Of a stretch of DNA of 64,000 nt, positions 1-8,526 are shown piece after piece. Each line of letters opens with the position of its first letter. Within the stretch, counting starts at the first letter, position 1. This DNA comes from Candidatus Enterococcus testudinis (GTDB taxonomy: Bacteria; Bacillota; Bacilli; Lactobacillales; Enterococcaceae), in the NCBI RefSeq assembly GCF_002140915.1, contig NZ_NGKU01000001.1, positions 365,525 through 429,524 on the forward strand. The letters are read 5' to 3'. A model generated the notes under the pieces. That model made no database searches, was not told where the DNA came from, and saw only the letters and a list, made by a program, of their open reading frames with translations. Both the position numbers and the translations under genes were made by a program.

Positions 1-443
1 CTATTATGTTGATTATACAATATTTTGGCCTTTATTTGTAATTAAATATAAAAAAATGTATTTTTTTTGATTTTTTTAATAGTTTTTATAGGTTGTCCAA
101 TCGAACTCTATTAAGCATAGGAATAGTTGGAATCCTATCGGTAACAAAGGTATCAATAATGATAAAAAGAAATTTTAAATTACAGGATATTTTGACAGCA
201 AGCTTGTTAAGTTGCTGTTTTATTTTTTCTTAGTGAAACGTTTCTTCTCGTTTCGATAATTCCATGTATCCAGTAAAACAGTGCTAAATAAAGTGTTCCG
301 AGATTTTTTACGAAAGAAGGAACAGGTAAAGATCGATAATTGCTGATATACCAGTCTTTAAATTGTGAAATTTATCACTTAACTAAAAAAAACACTTGAA
401 AAGTAATCAGCGGAAAAAGTAGAAAAAAGTTAATTGAAAAGGC
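1..443. other. AT-rich upstream region without a gene
   Basis: I see no credible coding frame here: open frames are short and lack ribosome sites. The stretch is very AT-rich and precedes the carbohydrate operon. The only structured element I can support is a perfect 10-bp palindrome, GAAACGTTTC, at 235-244, which is annotated separately. What lies upstream of base 1 cannot be seen. Confidence 0.6.
235..244. promoter_or_regulatory. Distal LacI-type operator
   Basis: This is the perfect palindrome GAAACGTTTC, identical to the promoter-proximal copy at 482-491 and centred 247 bp upstream of it. The CG-centred form is typical of LacI-family sites. It has 5 bp per arm, two bases shorter overall than a consensus cre box, so the LacI regulator at the end of the operon is a better candidate than CcpA. 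A looping role is inferred. Confidence 0.5.
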
Positions 444-472
444 TTGCATTTTCGTTCGCCACCACTTATACT
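444..472 (+). promoter_or_regulatory. Promoter of the glucan operon
   Basis: TTGCAT at 444-449 and TATACT at 467-472 are separated by exactly 17 bp, a near-consensus sigma-A promoter. Transcription would start near 479, just in front of the palindrome at 482-491. This layout suits steric repression by a LacI-family protein. Confidence 0.75.
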
Positions 473-481
473 CTGTTTGTA

Positions 482-491
482 GAAACGTTTC
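482..491. promoter_or_regulatory. Promoter-proximal LacI-type operator
   Basis: The perfect palindrome GAAACGTTTC starts about three bases after the predicted transcription start. A bound repressor would block initiation or escape. It is identical to the distal copy at 235-244. Confidence 0.65.
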
Positions 492-541
492 ACCAAACAT
501 AAAAAGTTTTTCTAAGGGCAAAAAAGGAAGGGATTACGGAT

Positions 542-1453
542 ATGAGTAAATTGCAAAAGATTTATAGCCAGCGGCAGCTGCACTGGATGGTCTTTCCAGG
601 TGTTGCCTTTATGATCGTGTTTAATTATATTCCAATTTATGGCATTATCATCGCGTTCAAAAATTATACAGTGATTGACACGATTTCATCAGCACCATGG
701 GTGGGTTTAGAAAATTTCCGCATTATCATGAGTGATAGTTTTTTCTGGGAAGCCGTGGGCAATACATTGGCAATCAGTATGTTGAAACTGGGATTGGGTT
801 TTGCGATTCCGATTATTTTGGCGATTATGATTTTTGAAATGCAGGATGGTCGCTTGAAGAAAATTATTCAAACGGTTTCATACATTCCCCATTTCTTTTC
901 TTGGATCGTTTTGGGGGGCATGATGATTTCTTGGTTATCAACAAACGGGTTTATCAATCAAGTATTGATGGCGGTTGGGTTGATGGACAAGGGTGTCAAT
1001 CATTTATTGGATCCTGATAAATATTGGTGGATCGCTGTGCTCTCTGATTTATGGAAAGAAGTGGGCTGGGGAACTATTCTCTACTTAGCGGGTATGTCGC
1101 GGATCGATCCTACATTCTATGAGGCGGCTAGAATCGATGGTGCCAGCAAGTTGCGTCAAATTCGTTCGATCACATTGCCGCTGTTAACACCGATCATCTC
1201 ATTGAATTTGATTTTGAATGTTAGTGGTATCTTGGGCTCGAATTTAGATCAGACATTGGTTTTGATGAATTCACAAAACCAAAACAAGTCAGAAGTCATC
1301 AACTCTTTCGTTTATAAAATGGGTCTGACCCAAGGTGATTTCTCTTATGCAACGGCAGTCGGATTAGGGGTAGCGATTATTTCAGTGATCCTTCTGGTAA
1401 TCACCGATCGGGTGACGCGGAAATTGAATAACGGCAACTCAGTGATCTTATAG
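542..1453 (+). CDS. Carbohydrate ABC transporter permease, LplB/YtcP-type
   Basis: This 303-residue inner-membrane permease of the binding-protein-dependent (MalF-like) family has about six hydrophobic segments. The cytoplasmic EAA loop reads EAARIDGASKLRQIRSITLP near residues 198-217 and would dock on the ATPase. An AAGGAAGGGA ribosome site precedes the ATG. It is the first gene of the operon, 11 bp before the second permease. No ATPase gene is present in this operon, so it probably shares an MsmX/MsmK-type ATPase encoded elsewhere. The permease pair with the 533-residue binding protein belongs to the oligosaccharide group with large lipoproteins. A beta-1,2-gluco-oligosaccharide substrate is inferred from the enzymes downstream. 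Confidence 0.9.
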   Translation: MSKLQKIYSQRQLHWMVFPGVAFMIVFNYIPIYGIIIAFKNYTVIDTISSAPWVGLENFRIIMSDSFFWEAVGNTLAISMLKLGLGFAIPIILAIMIFEMQDGRLKKIIQTVSYIPHFFSWIVLGGMMISWLSTNGFINQVLMAVGLMDKGVNHLLDPDKYWWIAVLSDLWKEVGWGTILYLAGMSRIDPTFYEAARIDGASKLRQIRSITLPLLTPIISLNLILNVSGILGSNLDQTLVLMNSQNQNKSEVINSFVYKMGLTQGDFSYATAVGLGVAIISVILLVITDRVTRKLNNGNSVIL

Positions 1454-1464
1454 GAGGAAAGCAC

Positions 1465-2346
1465 ATGATTAAACGAAAAAAAACAGAAAACAGCTGGTTC
1501 TATTTCTTCAATACAATGATTTTGATCATCTTTTCATTGCTGATCATCGTGCCAGTATGGAATATCTTGGTTTCGTCGGTTTCCTCTGGTTCAGGATTAG
1601 CAGGAAATGGCTTGGTTTTATGGCCCAAAGGCTTCACGTGGGAAAACTATCATAAAGTCTTGTCAGATGCGAGTATTCCGAGAGCTTTTTTGATCTCAGT
1701 TTTAAAAACTGTGATTGGCGCATCGACCCACACACTCTTTTGTGCGGTGGTGGCCTATGGCTTGAGTAAGTCTCGTTTGATTGGTCGAAATATTTATACC
1801 ACATTAGGCGTAATCACGATGTATTTCAGTGGCGGGATGATTCCCACCTACTTGCTGATTCGCTCATTGGGTTTATTGGATTCTTTCTGGGTCTACATCA
1901 TCCCAGCATTATTCAGTTATTATGACGTCGTGATTTTGATGAACTTTTTCCGAGAAATTCCGCCGTCACTAGAAGAGTCGGCTAAGATCGATGGTGCCAG
2001 TGAATTTCAAATTTTTTACAAAATCTTTTTGCCATTAACGAAACCGGCTTTGGCCACGATTATCTTGTTTAATGGTGTAGGGCAATGGAATGACTTCATG
2101 ACTACTAAGTTATATATCACCAAAGAATATCTCTATCCATTGCAGATGAAAATCTATGAAATCATCGTACGTTCGAATCTAAGTTCGATGACAGAAAGCG
2201 GCAGTACGGACTTTATCGTCCAAGCAACGACCCGTGGGGTGCAATTGGCAACGATCGTGATCACGACAGTGCCGATTTTAATTATTTATCCATTGCTTCA
2301 AAAACACTTTATCGGCGGAATGATGGCCGGTGCAGTAAAAGAATAG
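1465..2346 (+). CDS. Carbohydrate ABC transporter permease, LplC/YtcP-type
   Basis: This 293-residue second permease (MalG-like) has an N-terminal membrane segment followed by the transport domain. Its EAA-type loop reads EESAKIDGASEFQIFYKIFL near residues 171-190. It should pair with the product of 542-1453 to form the heterodimeric channel. The ATG follows an AGGAGG site, and the binding-protein gene begins 16 bp after the stop, so the three transporter genes are cotranscribed. The protein ends in a short GGMMAGAVKE-like tail typical of this subfamily. Confidence 0.9.
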   Translation: MIKRKKTENSWFYFFNTMILIIFSLLIIVPVWNILVSSVSSGSGLAGNGLVLWPKGFTWENYHKVLSDASIPRAFLISVLKTVIGASTHTLFCAVVAYGLSKSRLIGRNIYTTLGVITMYFSGGMIPTYLLIRSLGLLDSFWVYIIPALFSYYDVVILMNFFREIPPSLEESAKIDGASEFQIFYKIFLPLTKPALATIILFNGVGQWNDFMTTKLYITKEYLYPLQMKIYEIIVRSNLSSMTESGSTDFIVQATTRGVQLATIVITTVPILIIYPLLQKHFIGGMMAGAVKE

Positions 2347-2361
2347 AAAGAGGGATAGAAC

Positions 2362-3963
2362 ATGAAGAAAGTATTAGGCGGTTTATTGGCGACAACAGCA
2401 TTACTCAGCTTGGCAGCATGCGGCGGCAGCTCAGATGATGCAAGTGGCTCAGATTTCTCAATCAAAGATCGGTATGAGTTAGATGAAAGTACTCCTGCTT
2501 GGAAATTGGATACCAAAGAAGAAACCACCAAGATCACATGGTACATCAACTCAGATTGGACAGCCTTGCCTTTTGGTGAAGATGTCACGACGGCACAAAT
2601 CAAAGAAGATTTAAATATTGATATTGAATTTATTTCTGGGGATGATTCCAAACTGAACGCGCTGATCTCAAGTGGTGATATGCCAGACATCGTAACCTTG
2701 ATGGACAAAACCAGTCAAGCAGCAGTCAAAGCGGACAGCTGGGCCTATTCATTGAATGATTTAGCTGAACAATATGATCCTTATTTAATGGATGTTGTAA
2801 CAGAAGATACCTTTAATTGGTTCTCATTAGACAACGGCAAAACATATGGCTATCCGAACTATTCCAATACTGAAGCAGACTATGAAAGCGGCAATATTCC
2901 AGTCAATGATAACTTTGTGATCAGAGAAGATGTTTATGAAGCACTGGGTAAACCAGATGTCTCAACACCAGAAAACTTTGTCAAAGTGATGCAAGAGATT
3001 GCTGACAAATATCCTGATTTGACACCAATGGGCTTTACAACGATTGGCGAAACAGCAGGACCGTTCTCTGATAAACTACAAGACTTCTTAGGTGTTCCTT
3101 TGGAAGATGAAGATGGCAACTTCTATGACCGTAATTTAGATGATGAATATATCACTTGGTTAAAAGCTTTCAATGAAGTGTATCGTGATGGCAATATCAG
3201 TGACGATAGTTTCACAGACGATGGCCCAACCTATGACGAAAAAGTCAAAAAAGGCGACTACGCAACGATATTAGTCGCAGGTACAAGTGGCCAAGGCGGC
3301 AACTTCACTGAATTCATGAACAATTCGGATACACGCTATATCGCCATTGATGCGCCTGCCAGCACATCAGGCAAAGAAGCAACTTTGAACCAAACAGGGA
3401 TTTCAGGCTGGTTGATCAACTATATCACCAAAGATGCTGTCGATCCTGCAAAAGTGACACAACTATTTACCTATTTGATTGACGAACCAGGACAAATCTT
3501 GACCAAATTTGGTGTGGAAGATGTGACGTATGCCTACAATGACGAAGGCAAAATCGATTATTTGCCAGAAGTGAAAGAAATGGAACAAAGCGACAACGAA
3601 GCCTACAACAAAAAATATGGCATCAGTCGTTTCAACTACTTCAACAATGACCGTGCCAATGCATTGAAAGTCAAAACAGAAAATGCTTTGACACAAATGC
3701 AAGAATGGGGCGAAGGCAAATTGTATCCGCACTTTGTCATTGAAAATACAGATCCTGATGCTGGAACAGCGGAAGCGCGTTCAAATACCGCAATCAAGAC
3801 CAAAACCAACAGCACCATTATTTCATTGATTCGTTCAAAAGACGAAGCGGCCTTTGACACAACCTTGACTGATTTTGAAAGTTTCCTAGATAGCAACAAT
3901 TGGGATGCAATCAAAGAAATCAAAACTGAAAAAATGGCTGAGAACCGAGAAAAACTAGAATAA
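2362..3963 (+). CDS. Extracellular solute-binding lipoprotein for oligosaccharide
   Basis: This 533-residue lipoprotein has a lysine-containing signal peptide and a lipobox ending LAAC, with Cys20 as the lipidated residue. It is followed by a Gly/Ser/Asp linker and a large type-1 solute-binding domain rich in Asp and Tyr. The size and operon context resemble the Listeria innocua sophoro-oligosaccharide-binding protein, the founding member of a beta-1,2-glucan importer. That substrate is inferred from the GH3 and GH94-like enzymes downstream, not read from the binding site. A strong hairpin follows the stop, which may keep binding-protein mRNA in excess over the downstream genes. Confidence 0.85.
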   Translation: MKKVLGGLLATTALLSLAACGGSSDDASGSDFSIKDRYELDESTPAWKLDTKEETTKITWYINSDWTALPFGEDVTTAQIKEDLNIDIEFISGDDSKLNALISSGDMPDIVTLMDKTSQAAVKADSWAYSLNDLAEQYDPYLMDVVTEDTFNWFSLDNGKTYGYPNYSNTEADYESGNIPVNDNFVIREDVYEALGKPDVSTPENFVKVMQEIADKYPDLTPMGFTTIGETAGPFSDKLQDFLGVPLEDEDGNFYDRNLDDEYITWLKAFNEVYRDGNISDDSFTDDGPTYDEKVKKGDYATILVAGTSGQGGNFTEFMNNSDTRYIAIDAPASTSGKEATLNQTGISGWLINYITKDAVDPAKVTQLFTYLIDEPGQILTKFGVEDVTYAYNDEGKIDYLPEVKEMEQSDNEAYNKKYGISRFNYFNNDRANALKVKTENALTQMQEWGEGKLYPHFVIENTDPDAGTAEARSNTAIKTKTNSTIISLIRSKDEAAFDTTLTDFESFLDSNNWDAIKEIKTEKMAENREKLE

Positions 3964-3974
3964 AACGATAGAAA

Positions 3975-4023
3975 GGAAGAGGAAAGCGAAGCCAACAACC
4001 GACCTTTCCTCTTCCCGTTTTTT
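3975..4023 (+). terminator. Intra-operon terminator or mRNA-stabilising hairpin
   Basis: A perfect 12-bp stem (GGAAGAGGAAAG at 3975-3986 with CTTTCCTCTTCC at 4004-4015) is followed by a T-rich run. It lies between the binding protein and the yesL-like gene. The downstream genes have no clear promoter of their own, so it probably terminates only partly. Confidence 0.75.
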
Positions 4024-4064
4024 GTTGATACAACAGCAACGATCCTTACGATTGGAGGCACATC

Positions 4065-4676
4065 ATGAAACAACTATTTTCTTATGAAGGCTGGTACTAT
4101 CGCGTATTTGCTTTTCTGGCAGATATGATTATCCTGAGTTTTCTTTTTCTGCTTCCTGCGATGACAATCGTGTTTGCAGGTCCTGCATTGATCGCCCTCT
4201 ATCAAACGATCGGGCAGTTGATAGAAGAGAAAGATTTGCCGGTCTGGCGAAGATACCGACAAGCGTTTGTCAGCAATCTTAGACGCGGTTTTCAACTGAC
4301 AGGGATTGCGTTCGGTTATGTGCTCAGTGTCATGGCGATCATTTATAGTTTGATGATGATCACGCCTTACTTTGGTGTCTTATCAGTGATACTGGTCAGT
4401 TTGGCAGGCTTGTTTTTGATTGTATTTATCATCTTATATAGCTTGTTCAAGTATTCAGTGAAAGAAACGCTGAGAGAGACAGCCTATGCGGTCTTAAGTA
4501 GTACGGCCAATGCCATTATCTTATTGGTGATCCCGATCGCATTGTTTGTGTTGTGCAGCAAAATCAATCTATTTTTATTTATCTGTTTAGGTATTTCTGG
4601 ATCGGCATATGTGCAAATCATGTTTTTCAATAAAGTACTAGCAAAGGAGCCAAGCTATGACGAAGGCAACCGCTAA
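4065..4676 (+). CDS. DUF624 (YesL-like) membrane protein
   Basis: This 203-residue protein has about five hydrophobic segments and matches the DUF624/YesL family by its N-terminal pattern (F-x-Y-E-G-x-Y-Y-R and a V-F-A-G-P-A motif). Family members usually sit beside oligosaccharide ABC transporters of the YtcQ/LplA type, but no biochemical role is established. A GGAGG site precedes the ATG. The 3' end overlaps the esterase gene by 20 bp, which suggests translational coupling. Confidence 0.8.
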   Translation: MKQLFSYEGWYYRVFAFLADMIILSFLFLLPAMTIVFAGPALIALYQTIGQLIEEKDLPVWRRYRQAFVSNLRRGFQLTGIAFGYVLSVMAIIYSLMMITPYFGVLSVILVSLAGLFLIVFIILYSLFKYSVKETLRETAYAVLSSTANAIILLVIPIALFVLCSKINLFLFICLGISGSAYVQIMFFNKVLAKEPSYDEGNR

Positions 4677-5577
4677 AAGAACGCAATTTTGGCAACAAGT
4701 GCGTACCGAGAGTCAATCGATTCCGCTGCAATTGAAGAAAGAACGGCTGGTACCCTTGTTAAAGGATATTGATAGCTATCAGATCTCATTTCAAAGTTTG
4801 GGAAATGAAACAATCTATGGTTTCTTATTACTGCCTCAAGTGACGAACCCCTGTCCGTTGGTGATCGAATTTTTAGGATATATGAATCACTTGCAAGAAC
4901 CATTTCAGTTTGCCCATTGGCCATTGATTGGTTGCGGCTGTTTGGTGATTGACAATCGCGGTCAAGGCGGCAAGACACAAGATAATGTTCCTTACGAAAC
5001 AACGCAGCATGAGATGCCTTTTGGCAGAGGGATTTTGAAACAAGAAGATTTTTATATGAAGCGATTGATCGCAGATAGTTTACGAACGTTAGAAGTCGCG
5101 CAGGCATTATCCGAGATAGATCAAGACCGGATCATCTTGCGGGGAGGATCGCAAGGCGGAGGGGTCGCATTATGGGTCAATGCATTGGCCGCATGCCCGA
5201 TTTTTGCCACCTTTGCAGATGTACCTAGCCACTCCAATATTTTGCACCGTATGGCTCAGAAAACCGGCAGTTATGGTGTGATCCAAGATTATTGCATCCA
5301 GCATCCAGCATTGGCCCCGCAGATCCAAGAAGTGATGTCGTATTATGACTTGCAGTATGTGGCGCAGGACATCACTGGCCCCGTCTTCACATCGGTGGGC
5401 AGCAAAGACCCGGTTTGCCCGATGACGGACTTCTTCGTTTCCTATAAAAAAATTCTTTCGCCCAAGCAATTGACGATTTATTTGAACAAAGGCCATGGCG
5501 GCGGTGAAGCCAAACAGATCCGTCGAGAAATGCAGAAAATCACAAAATTATTGGCAAAAGATAAGCAAAAGGAATGA
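4657..5577 (+). CDS. CE7-like acetyl esterase (acetylxylan esterase/cephalosporin-C deacetylase family)
   Basis: This 306-residue alpha/beta hydrolase has no signal peptide, so it acts in the cytoplasm. The nucleophile elbow GGSQGGG places the catalytic serine at residue 165. The other triad members are likely Asp251 (GSKDPVCP) and His280 (NKGHGGG), and RGQGG before the elbow is typical of CE7 enzymes. CE7 enzymes remove acetyl groups from imported oligosaccharides. In this operon it may deacylate substituted gluco-oligosaccharides, which is inference. It overlaps the upstream gene by 20 bp and lies 7 bp before the phosphoesterase-fold gene. Confidence 0.85.
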   Translation: MTKATAKRTQFWQQVRTESQSIPLQLKKERLVPLLKDIDSYQISFQSLGNETIYGFLLLPQVTNPCPLVIEFLGYMNHLQEPFQFAHWPLIGCGCLVIDNRGQGGKTQDNVPYETTQHEMPFGRGILKQEDFYMKRLIADSLRTLEVAQALSEIDQDRIILRGGSQGGGVALWVNALAACPIFATFADVPSHSNILHRMAQKTGSYGVIQDYCIQHPALAPQIQEVMSYYDLQYVAQDITGPVFTSVGSKDPVCPMTDFFVSYKKILSPKQLTIYLNKGHGGGEAKQIRREMQKITKLLAKDKQKE

Positions 5578-5584
5578 ATGTGCA

Positions 5585-6358
5585 ATGAAAGTAGCTACGT
5601 ATAATCTCCGTGTCGATACAGACTACGACCAAGACTGGCAGTGGAGTTACCGAGCGGATAAAGTATTAGACTTGATCAATTATCACGACTGGTCGTTAAT
5701 GGCAGTCCAAGAAATCCGCCCCACACAAATCGAAGATCTAAAAAAGTTGACCCAATACCACAGCATCACAGCTGAGCGAGATGGCGATGGTCAAGGAGAG
5801 GGAATTGGCTTGTATTACAAACCCAGTGTCTATGCTTTGATTGATTCAGGTTCGTTTTGGTTGTCATTGACACCAGATCAGCCGAGTATTCATCCAGAGG
5901 CAGCCTATCGCAGACTTTGTGTTTGGGCCATCTTGCAGCCGAAGGAAGGCCCCGCCTTTCTGGTGATTTCGACACATTTGGACAATATTTCAGAAACCGC
6001 TCGTTTTGAGGGAATGAAAGTGATCGTGACCCAATTGGCAGAAAAAATCACCAGCTATCCCGTTTTGCTGATGGGAGATTTGAATGCCGAAAGAACAGAA
6101 GGCGTGCATGATTACTTGGCAACGATGTTCAGCAATGCCAAAGAAAATGGTCTGCAACCTCACTATGGACCAAAAGGATCTTATCAAAATTTTGCATACA
6201 ACATGCCTTGGTCAGCATTAGAAGAAATTGATTATATCTACACTAAGGGATTTACAGTCATAAAAACAGCATGTCTCACCGATGCCTGTGACCGGCGCTT
6301 TCCGTCGGATCACTTTCCGCTAGAAGCAGACATACGATTTGAAGAAAAGGGTGAATGA
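5585..6358 (+). CDS. Endonuclease/exonuclease/phosphatase-family hydrolase
   Basis: This 257-residue cytoplasmic protein has the EEP fold. The motifs in order are an N-terminal TYNLRVD, a metal-binding glutamate in AVQEIRP, STHLDN, the GDLNAE signature, and a C-terminal SDHFPLEA with the catalytic His. Family members are Mg-dependent phosphodiesterases or phosphomonoesterases that act on nucleic acids, phospholipids or small phosphodiesters. The ATG at 5585 follows an AAGGAATG ribosome site and is preferred to an upstream in-frame start at 5495, which lies inside the esterase. Its place in a glucan operon suggests removal of a phospho-substituent from imported sugar, which is inference. Confidence 0.8.
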   Translation: MKVATYNLRVDTDYDQDWQWSYRADKVLDLINYHDWSLMAVQEIRPTQIEDLKKLTQYHSITAERDGDGQGEGIGLYYKPSVYALIDSGSFWLSLTPDQPSIHPEAAYRRLCVWAILQPKEGPAFLVISTHLDNISETARFEGMKVIVTQLAEKITSYPVLLMGDLNAERTEGVHDYLATMFSNAKENGLQPHYGPKGSYQNFAYNMPWSALEEIDYIYTKGFTVIKTACLTDACDRRFPSDHFPLEADIRFEEKGE

Positions 6359-6363
6359 GAAAA

Positions 6364-8511
6364 ATGGAAAAACAACAACTAACCGCGTTATTATCAGAAA
6401 TGACCATCGAAGAAAAAATTGATCAGCTTTTACAATTGGCAGCTGCTTTTTATTCCGATAAAGCAGAAGAAAAAACTGGCCCAATGAGTGACTTAGGCTT
6501 GACCCAAGAAAATATCAACAATGCAGGGACTACTTTAGGGGTTTCTGGCGCCAAAGAAGCGATCCGGGTGCAAAAGGACTACATCAAAAACAATCGGTTG
6601 CAGATTCCAACGATTTTAATGGCAGATATCATCCACGGCTTTCGGACGATTTTCCCGATTCCTCTTGCCCTCGGCAGCTCATGGGATTTAAAAGCAGCGG
6701 AACAAATGGCCGAAGTTTCAGCCAAAGAAGCGGCAGTATCAGGATTGCATGTTACCTTTTCACCAATGGTCGATTTGGTGCGGGATCCGCGTTGGGGCCG
6801 TGTCATGGAATCAACCGGAGAAGATGCCTATTTGAATGGAAAATTTGCGGAAGCCTTCGTTAAAGGGTATCAGGGGGATGACTTGACCAATGATGTCAAC
6901 CGGGTCGCTGCTTGTGTCAAACACTTTGCTGCCTATGGCGCTGCCATCGGCGGTCGTGATTACAATACGGTCAATATGTCAGAACGTCAATTGCGGGAAA
7001 GTTATTTACCCGGTTATAAAGCAGCGTTGGATGCGGGTGCGAAATTGGTGATGACTTCCTTCAACACAGTGGACGGCATTCCAGCCACTGCCAATCGTTG
7101 GTTGTTTAGAGATGTGCTGCGCAAAGAATTTGGCTTTGAAGGCGTGGTGATCTCTGACTGGGGTGCAATTATCGAAATCATTGCCCACGGTGCAGCACAA
7201 GACGAAAAGCATGCTGCTGAATTGGCGATCAAAGCCGGCGTCGATATCGAAATGATGACCACTTGCTACACCGATCATCTACAAGAACTGATTGAAGAAG
7301 GCACTGTTGATGAAGCCTTGTTAGATGAAGCAGTTCTGCGTATTTTGAACTTGAAAAATGATCTAGGGCTCTTTGAGAATCCATACCGTGGTGCCGATGA
7401 AGCAGCTGAAGCAGCAGTCGTGCTTTCTGAGGATCACCGCATGATCGCAAAAGATATTGCCAAGAAATCAATGGTCCTCCTCAAGAATGAGGGCATTTTA
7501 CCATTCAAGAAACAAGAAACAGTCGCCATCGTCGGTCCTGGTGCGCAATCAAGAGATTTGCTGGGTGCTTGGTCATGGCAAGGCAAGCAAGAAGAAGTCA
7601 TCAATCTTGTGGAAGGGGCCAAAGGAATTGGTGCTGAAGTCATCTATGGCACTGAAGCATTTGATTATTTTGCGCCAAGTGAAGCTGCGATTGCAGAAGC
7701 AGTAGCGCTTGTTCAAAAAGCGGACAAAGTTGTCTTGGCCTTAGGAGAACAAGAATGGATGAGTGGAGAAGCGGCGAGTCGCAGTGATATTCGCCTCCCC
7801 GAAGCCCAACGGACGCTATTTGATACGTTGAAAGAGCACAATCCAAATATTGTCGTAACCTTGTTCAACGGACGACCATTGGACTTGCAAGCAGTCGATC
7901 AAGCCCAAGCAATCCTTGAAGCGTGGTTCCCTGGTACAGAAGGCGGCAGCGCATTGGCAGAGCTGTTGTGGGGAGAAGATAGCCCGAGCGGCCGTTTGAG
8001 CATGTCTTTCCCAGAAACAGTGGGACAAGTACCGATTTACTACAATGTTGACAATACGGGACGACCTTATGAAAAAGCGCCAGACGAAAAATATGTGTCG
8101 AAATATTTGGATGTATCTAATTATGCCAAATATCCTTTCGGGTTTGGTCTTAGTTATAGTCCCATCACTTACACGAACCTTACGATCGATACCACACAAA
8201 TCGATGCACAACAAACGGCGCACGTGTCAGTCACGATCCAAAATGACGGTCATCACTCAGTCACCGAAACTGTGCAACTATATGTACGGGATGTAGTAGG
8301 GGAAGTGGTTCGGCCAGTGAAAGAATTGAAGGACTTCCAGCAAGTAACAGTGGCTGCGGGTGAAACCAAAGAAGTGACCTTTGCCATCAATGAAAGCCAA
8401 TTGCGTTATGTCCACAGCAATCAACAGTTGGCGAGTGACACTGGACAATTCAAGATCATGGTTGGACCAAATAGTCGTGATCTGCAGGAGACAACACTGC
8501 AATTAGTTTAA
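6364..8511 (+). CDS. Glycoside hydrolase family 3 beta-glucosidase
   Basis: This protein of about 715 residues lacks a signal peptide and has the full GH3 layout: a TIM barrel, an alpha/beta sandwich and a C-terminal fibronectin-III-like domain from about residue 600. The nucleophile is the Asp of VVISDWGA, near residue 265. The general acid/base is probably the Glu of SGEAASR, near residue 469. KHFAAYG and the GRDY motif bind substrate. It would release glucose from short imported beta-glucans, as the Listeria innocua GH3 enzyme does with sophorose-type sugars. An in-frame ATG at 6355 exists, but 6364 is better spaced from AAGGGTG. Confidence 0.92.
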   Translation: MEKQQLTALLSEMTIEEKIDQLLQLAAAFYSDKAEEKTGPMSDLGLTQENINNAGTTLGVSGAKEAIRVQKDYIKNNRLQIPTILMADIIHGFRTIFPIPLALGSSWDLKAAEQMAEVSAKEAAVSGLHVTFSPMVDLVRDPRWGRVMESTGEDAYLNGKFAEAFVKGYQGDDLTNDVNRVAACVKHFAAYGAAIGGRDYNTVNMSERQLRESYLPGYKAALDAGAKLVMTSFNTVDGIPATANRWLFRDVLRKEFGFEGVVISDWGAIIEIIAHGAAQDEKHAAELAIKAGVDIEMMTTCYTDHLQELIEEGTVDEALLDEAVLRILNLKNDLGLFENPYRGADEAAEAAVVLSEDHRMIAKDIAKKSMVLLKNEGILPFKKQETVAIVGPGAQSRDLLGAWSWQGKQEEVINLVEGAKGIGAEVIYGTEAFDYFAPSEAAIAEAVALVQKADKVVLALGEQEWMSGEAASRSDIRLPEAQRTLFDTLKEHNPNIVVTLFNGRPLDLQAVDQAQAILEAWFPGTEGGSALAELLWGEDSPSGRLSMSFPETVGQVPIYYNVDNTGRPYEKAPDEKYVSKYLDVSNYAKYPFGFGLSYSPITYTNLTIDTTQIDAQQTAHVSVTIQNDGHHSVTETVQLYVRDVVGEVVRPVKELKDFQQVTVAAGETKEVTFAINESQLRYVHSNQQLASDTGQFKIMVGPNSRDLQETTLQLV

Positions 8512-8526
8512 GATAGGATGGTTTTT

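Noticed and set aside
235-491. GAAACGTTTC sites as CcpA cre boxes
   Set aside because: The arms are one base per side shorter than cre, and aligning to TGWAANCGNTNWCA gives several mismatches. The local LacI protein is the better candidate.
2298-2708. Minus-strand open frame of 136 codons inside the binding-protein gene
   Set aside because: It is antisense to a clear lipoprotein, has no ribosome site and no domain.
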